From positions 46,654 through 110,653 of the forward strand of contig DIAJ01000032.1 of NCBI GenBank assembly GCA_002415785.1: 64,000 bases of DNA, in the 5' to 3' direction. The DNA comes from Flavobacteriales bacterium UBA5081. Its GTDB lineage: Bacteria > Bacteroidota > Bacteroidia > Flavobacteriales_E > Vicingaceae. Positions 30,828 through 40,544 of the stretch are shown one piece after another. Numbering within the stretch: position 1 is the first letter of the stretch; the number at the start of each line of letters is the position of its first letter. The notes under the pieces were generated by a model. The model was not told where the DNA came from. It was given only the letters and a program-made list of their open reading frames with translations, and made no database searches. Position numbers and translations under genes: made by a program.

Positions 30828-33800
30828 TTAATATTTCAACGGATTAGGTCTACTACCACCTTTCATAATATAATCTTGATAATCAAATGAAAAGTTTGTA
30901 GATCCTCTTTGGTGATAAGGAAGCTCTCTATCTCTATATGATGACCTAGGATTCTTTACACTAAATAAAGCATCTCCAAACTCGTTTGCCATAGTGCTCA
31001 CATTAAGTCCAAGACGATATAGACCGATATGAATCTCATTTCCACTTATTGTTGTTGGGAGGTCATATTGCCCCCCCGTTTTGAAGTCCTCTACCTTAAT
31101 AATGTCTTCCTCAGGATAAGATATGAGAGTCTCACCATATTGACCCTTATTTCCTGAAAATCCACTCTTTAACCCCACAATTATATCAATCTCTTCGCCA
31201 TTGAATGTTAAATTATTTAAAATATCAAACTCGGATTCATTTTTTGACTTAAATCCTTCAATTTGCTTATTAACTTTCTGGTATTTATCATATAGTCTAA
31301 AGTTTCCTTTATTTGCCCGATATTCTTTTCTGGCAGCTCTTTTCTCCGATTTAGTTTGAGCATTATCAACCTTACTACTTAATTCTTCTTTCAATCCTTC
31401 ATATTTCGCACCAGCTTGATATTTATTCTTCACACTATCTCCCAATGGATCAGAATACATAATCGGATTCCCTTGCATAATCGCATACGGGCTAAAAGAA
31501 GTGTTTGGCTTAGGATCTAAATTCCATCTGTGAACTGCCCTTGGATCATATTCCCAAAATGGTGCTGTATAATGGTTTCCACTGCCGCTTACTTCGTCTG
31601 TTCGTTCCTGTCCGTTAAAGCCATAGGTGTAAGCATTTTCCTCCCTCATCGCTAGCGGCACAGTAGTATTCTCAAAAGTTTGCGTTATTTTAATGTTACT
31701 AAGCGTTAGTACCAATGAATGTCTAGCATAAGGAGACTCTTTTACCAATAGGAATACTTCAAGTTCTCCTCTTCTTTGAATGCTATTAATTTCATCTCCT
31801 TTCAAATCAAAGGTAATTACCTTATCATCTGCCTTAATAATTTCATCAACTGTAGCATCAGAACCGGCACTTGGACTACTTACAACTCCATCAATGAAGT
31901 CTAATTTTGCTGTTATCGGTCGACTCATAGTACCATTCATCTCAATTTCGATCCGATAATTTCCATCCGGGTCTATATTTTGAACAGTGTATGATAAAGG
32001 AATATCAATAAGTAACTTGAAATCTTTATTATCTCGCTGTTTAATTACATAGCTTTCAACATATTCTTGACCATAGATGTTCGTATTCGTTTCACAAATA
32101 TCCTCCTCTAAGTCCATATCATAAGCATCACAATCTTTCAATAGCCCACTGTAGAGTAATTCAGTTACATCGGTGGTATAATCAATGTTTGTAAAGTTTC
32201 CGGAGCGGCTCATGATCTCCATACCAAAGGGATAGTAATCATACCTTCCCGTAACTTCCGGCTGAAAACCAATCGTGGTATCTACTGCATGTGAACCCGG
32301 TGGTAATAGCTCCTGAGGATGCAACTTTTTGTCACTAAACGTAGCTACTACATTGCCCAAATGGTCACTTAATTCATATTGTTTACCGCCTAACTTGCGG
32401 CTATATATATTATCATCATCTTCACGCTTACTTTTGGCATTCATGGTGCCTAAACGAGAACTGCCGTAAATGTTATATGAAGAAGCTAATAAATATAAAC
32501 TATCCGACGGACAGCCCGCCAAACCAGGAAAGATAACATCTAAAGCACCTTCTAATTCTTTTGCATAAGCATAAGGACTCAGATGAGACACACCACTTAA
32601 TGCAGTATTTAAAGTATCGTAATAATAGTGCTGTTTAACACTCTTATTAATGTGATACTCCTCAAAATAGTGAATAAGATTTACAAGATTTTCTGAGGAA
32701 TGAAGTGCCTCTTTGCTATATGAATCGTCCTGAATTATATTAATAAAGTCACTAATATTTGCTCTTAATGCGCTAATTACATAAGGGTAGTAATTGCCCG
32801 GTGAGCTTTGATATAAGCTTATATCATTTAAATTAAGTGTTTCTAAGTAATTAAGCATTGGATTGATTATTCCCCATGAAGCATAATCCAAATGTATGAA
32901 ATATTTTAGGAAATCACCATTGGTATCATAAGTAAAGTCAAGGGTGTAACTCAATGGTTCAAATGGATTTAATTGCCCAATGTCAATTTGGGACTCTACA
33001 TCGTGGTAGGCATGAGCACCGTGAATTAAAAACATTAAACTGTTTAGAGCATCTAAATCATTCTGATTAAGCCAAGAGTATGCATTGTAAAAATGATTCA
33101 AATCAATCAATTGCATTACTTCTTCTAAAACACTACCATCCATATTACCAAGGATTAGTAAGGCTTTAATCTTTCTAATTAAATCTGCTACCCCATTAGG
33201 ATCATTATTTTCTAACCGGGAGTTAAGTTGCTCCATTAGTTGACCTAATTGGTCAATTAAAAAACCGGAATCATGGATGGCTGCTTCCATAATGTCAAAC
33301 TCGCCGGCAGAAATATCCAAAAGATTCTGAATCATAGTTAAATCTCCCATAGCATATAATTCAGCTATAATGTCTCTATATGCTTCATAAAAATAAATTG
33401 CATTTTCTCCTTGATCTGATAATGAATAATATGAAGTAAAATTGTTATTATAACTGGAGTAAAAATTCTGAATATCATTATTTTCAATTAAGTAACGAAT
33501 ATAAACTTCATGCTTGTTATTCACTGCCATTATAAAACTTGAACCAGATGAAGGGTCATAAAAGATATCTGCCCAATATTGTGGATCTTCATCAAAGATA
33601 CGAAGCGCAGCTCCCGGATACAAGCCTATGTATTGGCTTACATCCATATAGTGTATTATGGTATCCCGAATATTGGGAACCATGTCTAAATAGGCAACTG
33701 CCTCATTTTTTAATTCATCTTTTTTACTAAATTGATTCAACAAGAAATAAAAAAAAGCATCTTCACCAATCTGTTCTATTGCATTTAGGGTATAGTACCC

Positions 33801-36800
33801 ATAGCTTTCTGAAAATTGATAATAATAGTCTCCCAAAGTATCATCTCCGGCAAACAACTGACAGTTACGCTCTTCATAAGTTGTTAATACATTCCCTTGT
33901 GCATCCCTTACATAATAGGTCGTTCTTAAGTAACTTCTTCCGTCTTCAATAAAGCTAACTGTCTTTTTAACGCGGTTTCCCATTCCATCATATTCAAAGG
34001 CTAAATCAGCTTTTTGTCTGGTTGGATTTGTACGAACAATTCGTTTCACTTTACCATTTGGAAACCAACGAATTTTACATATACCTTCAGCAATATCCGC
34101 AGAAAGATTACCTATTTCGTCATAACTATAATTAGACATCGACTGATTGTCAATATCGTTTCCAAAAGCTTCAGCGGAAACCGTATCAGTAACATAACTT
34201 AGTTTATCAGTACTATTGATGTAATGGTAATTCATCACATCCATAAATCGTTCTTTTTCCCCATCAAAGCGGGTCAGTTCCGTCAAGTTACCATTTTTGT
34301 CATATTCATAAGTTGATGTATTTCCATTCATCATGACTCCATCCCAACTCTTTGACGCTTCATCAACATTATACTCATTCATCTCCGTCAAGCGGTTCAA
34401 TTGGTCATAAATGTATTGCCTGCCATAAGTCATTTCTTGATTGTGTAAACTTATGGCGGCAATATTGCCATTATACAAATCAGAGTGCCCACTGTGTTGA
34501 ATTAGGAAATCATTGTTACTTCCTATAGGTTCATAGTCATTTTGGTTGTATTGTATGGAGAAACCAAAAGCATCGGAGGCAAATACATTATCTTTTTCGT
34601 GATCCATGCCCATATCTGCATTTTTATGCCCGGCATTCACAGACTTTACCCAACCTTGCAAAGTGTAGGCATAGTCTATACCCTGAACGTTGTGCTCTCC
34701 TATTTCAGTTCGAGCCAAGGGCCCATGTAAATAATATTCATAGTTTGCATCTTCATCCCAAATAATTCCATCACGGCTCGTTTCTACTTTTGTAATCCGG
34801 TTTTCCGCATCGTATTCATAGCGGTGATAAAAAGCGTCTTTTAAACCAAGCTGATAATAAACCTGAAGTACATTGCCACTAATTACATCATAATCATAAT
34901 CGATTCGTTTGAATCGGTCGAAGTTTCGATTCATGTTTCCTTGCTGATAGAAATCATTCACCAATGTCTTCACATTACCGGTTGGATCATAACTGTAATG
35001 TGTAGCAAACTCCCAATTGCGATAAGCTAATGTAGTTGTATCATCCAAAACCGGATAATAAGCCTGTGTAGAAAGCCTGGAGCGAAGGTTCTTTTGTTCA
35101 AAGCCATAAGATGATTCATCAAGAATTGTCGAATCATAAAAACTACGAACAACATCGTTTCGGACTTTGCTTTGAATGACAGAATCTAAATCTACCTTTT
35201 CGTTACCCATAATTTCAAGGACGCTTATTGCGTGTATGTCTTCCCAACTTAAGTCAGAAAGTTCATTTAAAGTCACTTCTCCTACTTCAATCACCCGGCT
35301 TTGAGCGTCATAAATGGTATAAGAAAAGGCATTAACCGAACGTTGTTTCGCATTTTGGCTAAATACTAAACGGCCGGCTTTATCGTACCAAAAATGAGTG
35401 GTGTCGGAATTCGGTGTTACCTGACGAATAATGTTATTGTCTGAGTTATACTTGTATGTTGTTCGTTTTGTATGGTTAGGCAATACCGGGGCACCACTTC
35501 CATTGCGATAAGCTGCAATATCGTCTGAAACTGTTCCATCATAATTAACTAGAAAATTGGTATCTATGCCATCAGGCGGAACAGTCATGACTAAGTTACC
35601 CGCTTGATCGTAATAGTAAAGTGTGAATTGGCGTTCAGAAGAACCGTAGGTCATATTCAGAAACTGATTTGTAAAGGCTTTCGTTGTGTCTTGATTCAAA
35701 CAAAAACGGCGGTAATCCTTCCTAAAGGTTCCTTCTTGTTCTTCCAAGTATTTTTGATATTTTATTTGTGCTTTAGCAAGAGCATCTGAATACTTTAAAT
35801 CTTCACAACTTTCTTTGACCGGAAACTCTCCCCTCCCTTGATAATCTCCCAATAACACTTGTCCGATTTTTTGGGCTGTAGCAAAGGGCTTGGCGCTTCC
35901 GGCAATTAACTCACCTCCATCTATCCCGCCTACATGAAGACGAACGTACTGCATAGCTTCTTGGTCAAAAATTGGTGATATTGAGTCGAAATAACTCCAG
36001 TAAGGTGAAGTATTATTTATATAAAGATCACTTAAGTAATAAACTGCATTGTATGGCTGATAGTAAAAATAGTAATCGTTATAATATGAAGAATCTGACA
36101 TATTTAACAAACGCAGCCAGATTGTTCCATTTGAATATTGATATGCTCGATCTAAAATAAGACTTCTAGATATTGTGAATGATTCTACCGATAAATATCT
36201 TGTAATATTCAACTCTCTTGCCTGCATCATCTGGGCTGAATCCTCAATATCAGGAAGTAAATCATCATATTGTTTAATAAAATAAAATAGATCAATTAGA
36301 GTGTCCTTAATTTTATCAAGTTGAGCTACTCCATTTTCTAAATAATATAAATTGTACTGCCCATTTTCCAAATTAACCTCTCCCAGACCTAAATAATCCG
36401 TAGCAGATGAAAAAGAATAGGGGGTTCCTGACAAACCGGCATTGATAATGCTATCCCGTTCCTGATCGCTTAACTGATTATAATATACATCAGGATGATT
36501 GACCACAGCTGTTCTTATGGCCGCCACTTTTCCGGTGTCACTCCAACTCACCGTATCTCCAAATACAGTAGTGTCTCCTTCCAAAACACAACTGCCTGCC
36601 ATTTTATAAAACTCATAAAAAGAAAGGTTTAACCCCAATCGGTTATTCATCCAGTTTTTGTACTGCTTTTGCTCTGTATTTGTAATACTCAACATGCCGG
36701 GGCTAAGTACCCGAGGCACTTGCATTGTTGTATTAATTATAAAGTCGTTGTGTGCACTTAAAAAATCAGCACAATGATATAGCCCCAAAGTAGAACCGTT

Positions 36801-39800
36801 CGGGCAATCAAATATTGGACTGGGATTTGTGCTTGATGTATCCATGAAATGTGTCCTGAAATCAGAAACAACAGATGATAGGTTTATGGAATACGGACTA
36901 CAAAGCAAGATAGAATCACCCAATAAAGTATCTAAGTATCCAAAAGGCTCACAAACTATTAGTAAAGAATCAATATTATTGACAAACAAGGCTGAATCAA
37001 GTGGATCTATACACCCCTCAGCAAGTAAAAGTGAATACACTTCTTCTCCAACTAATGTTGAATCGAAAATATTCATCAGGCTATCTGCAATGCCATCAAG
37101 ACCTTGTTTTTCTATTAATTCTGCTTTAAGTCCCTGATAGCCTACAAAGTGATCATATTTTCTGTATCGGATAGCATTGGTATCATCTATCCAAGGGTAA
37201 TGATAATTGCTGGAATCAGCACCATAACAATAAAGCGTTGAGTCGGGGATTGGAACAAAAATTAAAGAATCTGAAGCTCCACCTGTAGTATCTATCGGTG
37301 CATGAGACTCAAAGCAAACCACACTGTTTAACACATCCTCAATCATACTACTCCGGGCAGCAAGATATAAGTCTCTAAATGCTAGAAATTTATCTTCTTC
37401 TGATTGCGCCACCATAAAAGCAAATTCCAAAATGCTTTTGTTTCTTGCTGTATCTGTTGGTTGAGCACCTAAATAATTACTAAAATAAGTCAATAACGCA
37501 TGGGGAGAACTTTCAATAAATTCAAGTGCATTAGATGAAAAATTTCTATTTTCAGGTAAATAAGCATACTCATAATAAAAGCTGGAATCTATAAAATTAT
37601 ATATTGAATGATTATAATTGGTATACAATCCTTTCGTAAATAAGGTTAACATTAAGGTATCATAATTAAATATAACCGTTTTAAATTCACCGGGAATAAT
37701 TGAATCATATTTAGCTGTATCATGTTCAGCTAGTAATGTACTAACAATTAAAGAGTCATCATAAAATAGAGAGTCTGCGATAGGATTAGCATATATATCT
37801 TTATTCACTGAATCTATAAAATACCCTCCTTTCTTTAAGTTTCTATGCAAATGACGGATTGAGTTACTTCTCTTTAATATACTTGTAAAACGTACACTTT
37901 CTTCGTTGTTATATTTACGGCACAACTCTATTTGGCAATAGGTAGGATGATATTGGATCAATAGATCTGCCATACGATTATCGTATTGTTCAAAAGTTAA
38001 CACACCCGGCTCATAAAGTGAGCCGTTAAAATCCTCAAGAAGAAAAATAAACTCAGACTTAGAAATATCTTGAGCCAATTCATAACACCCACTAACCTCC
38101 ATCAGCCTATCATAAATATAAATTGCAACATTATCATCCAATCTTGCTCCTTTAACAAAAGCTCCATCCGGATAATAAAAATCTTCCTTTAAGGACTGTT
38201 CAATATCAAAACAAGGGTCTTCAAAGTCTGTTCCACTAATATAGTCCGTTTCACAAGTGGTAAAGTCAGTACTATCTAATTCGAGGTTCTGAAAATACTC
38301 CAAACTCAATACACTACAATTTTCATTTGCTTTGTAACTCTCCACATAAGTTTCAATGGGATATTCCAAATACTTCAAACGTTTAATTACAGAGTATTGC
38401 CGCTGAGCCTCCAACTGTACATATATCCTATTGTTGTATAAAGTATCGCTGCTGTTTGATTTATAGGTCAGCTCATCCAATGCGTAATTTCCACTAAAAC
38501 AAGTGTCCGACCGAAAAATGCTATCCTTTGCCTCCAACACCAACTCATTGGCGTCATTTATAATCTGAAAAACAACTTCATAATGGCAATCGTAACACAA
38601 ACTGCTGTCGCAAGTTTGAAAAGAAGCTAAGTCGATCCCGTATTCAAATTGATAAATTGCCCCGGAAGGCACAAAAAACGAATGGCTTAATTCAAAAGTG
38701 CCGGACCTGTTATCCACTTTTTCAGCACCAGCAGTCAATAAATTTTCAGTAAAGTTTGAAGTGTTAAAAGGAATACTGTCCATATTTGCAGATGCGTTAG
38801 GCAGCCCGTCAATGGAGGTAGCAATGACATTATCGTTAATATCAATGTAACTGATGTTCATCACTCCATTCGGATCAACCCGGATGTTCTTTTTATAGGC
38901 ATCCACCTCACCTACATTGGAGCCAAACAAACGCTCCAAATCGGTTTTTGTTGGCTTTGCATAAGCATAACGCGTATTTTTACTTGCATCTTGTGCATAA
39001 CTGTCTCCCACATTATAAACAGTCTTTAACCGACCGGATCCATCTTCTAAAAAAGCATTCCGTTGATAAACATATCCCTTAGCATCCGGTAGGGACTTAT
39101 ATTTTTCATCTTTGTTCTTTAAATGATTCGTATCTGAAAAATAATAAGCCGCACCTTTGCTTGCCTTATTTAATTGGGGATATATATCATAACCCAAACT
39201 GTCATAATGCTCTTTGAGCAGTTTAGAAAAATCAAAAAGGTTGGCACTGTCCTGATATGCGAGTTCAGTTGATCGGACAACAGGAGCACTTAAAGTACTT
39301 ATTACTTCATTGCCGTTATAATCGTAATAAGACTCAGCATTATGAATAATTGTCTGAAAAGGCAAAGAAGAATCCAATGCTATACCGGTTTGTGAATGAA
39401 AATCATTAACAATTGTATTCGACTGCCTGCTTTTGCCACTACCATCAAAGTAATCTATTGTTTCCCTTTTTTTGCTGCCTAAAGCATAGGCTGAGTTGTA
39501 TCGCCAATTGATCTTTTCAAGCGTAGCAGAAGTATCCGAACCAATTACCAAAACATTTAAATTTGAGGTGGCATAAGCGTTTACGCTATCATTCATGCTC
39601 CAAGCTCCATACTCAAAGCGGTTCAAGAGAGCCGATTCATTACTATTAATAACCGGCCGTTTTATTCTACCTCTTACCACGAGGTAACCCGGAGCATACA
39701 ACATACTTATCGGGAAAAAATTCTTATCCGTCAGGATTCTATTTGCTCCCCGGCTAAAGTCAATGTCTATGGTTTGTGAACTATTCGGATTTTCTTCTGG

Positions 39801-40502
39801 AATATGGATTATTTCCAATTCATAAGTAGATGGCTGTGGAGCTTCACTCCAATTAATTACTGCTTCGTGTTTTTTCAACTCATTATTTGGATTAGAGGAA
39901 TTGGATTGAACAAAAGCTGGATCCATTCCAGAATAACTTTTTGTCGAATACCTTCCCATTTCAACATACAATTGAAAGTTAATAGCATTTAATGTTGCCG
40001 TATCAAGGTGATTGAAACCACTGATGTCAATACTTATTATAGCACTGTCCAGGTCATATAAGTCACGAGCAGTCAGTTGATCGTTATCTTTATTAAAAAA
40101 GTAGGTGGCTGTACTGTAGTCTTTTCTCGGAGACAAGCCTAATGTATTATCAGCAATATAGGTATCTGCCGTTTGGCTGCCTGACTCTGTTCCAAACACT
40201 TTCAGATTATAGTCAATGAATATGGATTCTAAAAGGGTAGCTTTAGTAACGTCCATATTCCTATAATACAAACGGGAAGATACATTGTAAAACAGATCAA
40301 TGTAATTTCCTCCAGGAGTCTGTATATCGGAGATTATAATTTTCGCAGTATCTCCCGAAGCATTATCTACTAATTCTTTTAGCGTAAATGTTTTTTCCCT
40401 GTTGTCCGGATTATGGATCAAGTCGGCTTCCTGAGCAAGTATATTCAAGCAAATTATTGACAGGAACAACAAGCTAACATATCTTATTTTAAAAACTTTC
40501 AT
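30828..40502 (-). CDS. Giant RHS-repeat protein (TcC-like) with toxin-like tip
   Basis: 3224 residues. Signal peptide at 1-23 (cleavage after NILAQ). About 1600 N-terminal residues lack RHS repeats but include an RHS-entry region like DUF6443 (~300-620: SSLPFQTIIHNAESYYDYNGN, AYAKPTKTDL). YD/RHS repeats run ~1627-2200 (YYYDQAGNLVMTVPPDG, TTYKYNSDNNI, WYDKAGRLVF, YEYDAENRITKV), then YVRDAQGN at ~2196. Between it and YGSSRLG (~2675) is an unusual helical insertion of ~460 residues. The RHS core (YGFNGQERTDEVSGSGNHY, NPIMYSDPLGD) is at ~2954-3018, and a ~200-residue tip follows, containing ANEFGDALF and YHQRGSTNFSFDY. A possible immunity gene follows. Confidence 0.88.
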   Translation of the reverse strand: MKVFKIRYVSLLFLSIICLNILAQEADLIHNPDNREKTFTLKELVDNASGDTAKIIISDIQTPGGNYIDLFYNVSSRLYYRNMDVTKATLLESIFIDYNLKVFGTESGSQTADTYIADNTLGLSPRKDYSTATYFFNKDNDQLTARDLYDLDSAIISIDISGFNHLDTATLNAINFQLYVEMGRYSTKSYSGMDPAFVQSNSSNPNNELKKHEAVINWSEAPQPSTYELEIIHIPEENPNSSQTIDIDFSRGANRILTDKNFFPISMLYAPGYLVVRGRIKRPVINSNESALLNRFEYGAWSMNDSVNAYATSNLNVLVIGSDTSATLEKINWRYNSAYALGSKKRETIDYFDGSGKSRQSNTIVNDFHSQTGIALDSSLPFQTIIHNAESYYDYNGNEVISTLSAPVVRSTELAYQDSANLFDFSKLLKEHYDSLGYDIYPQLNKASKGAAYYFSDTNHLKNKDEKYKSLPDAKGYVYQRNAFLEDGSGRLKTVYNVGDSYAQDASKNTRYAYAKPTKTDLERLFGSNVGEVDAYKKNIRVDPNGVMNISYIDINDNVIATSIDGLPNASANMDSIPFNTSNFTENLLTAGAEKVDNRSGTFELSHSFFVPSGAIYQFEYGIDLASFQTCDSSLCYDCHYEVVFQIINDANELVLEAKDSIFRSDTCFSGNYALDELTYKSNSSDTLYNNRIYVQLEAQRQYSVIKRLKYLEYPIETYVESYKANENCSVLSLEYFQNLELDSTDFTTCETDYISGTDFEDPCFDIEQSLKEDFYYPDGAFVKGARLDDNVAIYIYDRLMEVSGCYELAQDISKSEFIFLLEDFNGSLYEPGVLTFEQYDNRMADLLIQYHPTYCQIELCRKYNNEESVRFTSILKRSNSIRHLHRNLKKGGYFIDSVNKDIYANPIADSLFYDDSLIVSTLLAEHDTAKYDSIIPGEFKTVIFNYDTLMLTLFTKGLYTNYNHSIYNFIDSSFYYEYAYLPENRNFSSNALEFIESSPHALLTYFSNYLGAQPTDTARNKSILEFAFMVAQSEEDKFLAFRDLYLAARSSMIEDVLNSVVCFESHAPIDTTGGASDSLIFVPIPDSTLYCYGADSSNYHYPWIDDTNAIRYRKYDHFVGYQGLKAELIEKQGLDGIADSLMNIFDSTLVGEEVYSLLLAEGCIDPLDSALFVNNIDSLLIVCEPFGYLDTLLGDSILLCSPYSINLSSVVSDFRTHFMDTSSTNPSPIFDCPNGSTLGLYHCADFLSAHNDFIINTTMQVPRVLSPGMLSITNTEQKQYKNWMNNRLGLNLSFYEFYKMAGSCVLEGDTTVFGDTVSWSDTGKVAAIRTAVVNHPDVYYNQLSDQERDSIINAGLSGTPYSFSSATDYLGLGEVNLENGQYNLYYLENGVAQLDKIKDTLIDLFYFIKQYDDLLPDIEDSAQMMQARELNITRYLSVESFTISRSLILDRAYQYSNGTIWLRLLNMSDSSYYNDYYFYYQPYNAVYYLSDLYINNTSPYWSYFDSISPIFDQEAMQYVRLHVGGIDGGELIAGSAKPFATAQKIGQVLLGDYQGRGEFPVKESCEDLKYSDALAKAQIKYQKYLEEQEGTFRKDYRRFCLNQDTTKAFTNQFLNMTYGSSERQFTLYYYDQAGNLVMTVPPDGIDTNFLVNYDGTVSDDIAAYRNGSGAPVLPNHTKRTTYKYNSDNNIIRQVTPNSDTTHFWYDKAGRLVFSQNAKQRSVNAFSYTIYDAQSRVIEVGEVTLNELSDLSWEDIHAISVLEIMGNEKVDLDSVIQSKVRNDVVRSFYDSTILDESSYGFEQKNLRSRLSTQAYYPVLDDTTTLAYRNWEFATHYSYDPTGNVKTLVNDFYQQGNMNRNFDRFKRIDYDYDVISGNVLQVYYQLGLKDAFYHRYEYDAENRITKVETSRDGIIWDEDANYEYYLHGPLARTEIGEHNVQGIDYAYTLQGWVKSVNAGHKNADMGMDHEKDNVFASDAFGFSIQYNQNDYEPIGSNNDFLIQHSGHSDLYNGNIAAISLHNQEMTYGRQYIYDQLNRLTEMNEYNVDEASKSWDGVMMNGNTSTYEYDKNGNLTELTRFDGEKERFMDVMNYHYINSTDKLSYVTDTVSAEAFGNDIDNQSMSNYSYDEIGNLSADIAEGICKIRWFPNGKVKRIVRTNPTRQKADLAFEYDGMGNRVKKTVSFIEDGRSYLRTTYYVRDAQGNVLTTYEERNCQLFAGDDTLGDYYYQFSESYGYYTLNAIEQIGEDAFFYFLLNQFSKKDELKNEAVAYLDMVPNIRDTIIHYMDVSQYIGLYPGAALRIFDEDPQYWADIFYDPSSGSSFIMAVNNKHEVYIRYLIENNDIQNFYSSYNNNFTSYYSLSDQGENAIYFYEAYRDIIAELYAMGDLTMIQNLLDISAGEFDIMEAAIHDSGFLIDQLGQLMEQLNSRLENNDPNGVADLIRKIKALLILGNMDGSVLEEVMQLIDLNHFYNAYSWLNQNDLDALNSLMFLIHGAHAYHDVESQIDIGQLNPFEPLSYTLDFTYDTNGDFLKYFIHLDYASWGIINPMLNYLETLNLNDISLYQSSPGNYYPYVISALRANISDFINIIQDDSYSKEALHSSENLVNLIHYFEEYHINKSVKQHYYYDTLNTALSGVSHLSPYAYAKELEGALDVIFPGLAGCPSDSLYLLASSYNIYGSSRLGTMNAKSKREDDDNIYSRKLGGKQYELSDHLGNVVATFSDKKLHPQELLPPGSHAVDTTIGFQPEVTGRYDYYPFGMEIMSRSGNFTNIDYTTDVTELLYSGLLKDCDAYDMDLEEDICETNTNIYGQEYVESYVIKQRDNKDFKLLIDIPLSYTVQNIDPDGNYRIEIEMNGTMSRPITAKLDFIDGVVSSPSAGSDATVDEIIKADDKVITFDLKGDEINSIQRRGELEVFLLVKESPYARHSLVLTLSNIKITQTFENTTVPLAMREENAYTYGFNGQERTDEVSGSGNHYTAPFWEYDPRAVHRWNLDPKPNTSFSPYAIMQGNPIMYSDPLGDSVKNKYQAGAKYEGLKEELSSKVDNAQTKSEKRAARKEYRANKGNFRLYDKYQKVNKQIEGFKSKNESEFDILNNLTFNGEEIDIIVGLKSGFSGNKGQYGETLISYPEEDIIKVEDFKTGGQYDLPTTISGNEIHIGLYRLGLNVSTMANEFGDALFSVKNPRSSYRDRELPYHQRGSTNFSFDYQDYIMKGGSRPNPLKY

Positions 40503-40544
40503 AACAGTGTAGCGCTTTTCACATTTTATTAATTGATCAATATC

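Noticed and set aside
33539..37137. Plus-strand frames of 60-100 codons across the RHS gene
   Set aside because: They are antisense to a continuous 3224-codon gene with clear RHS motifs and have no own motifs or promoters.
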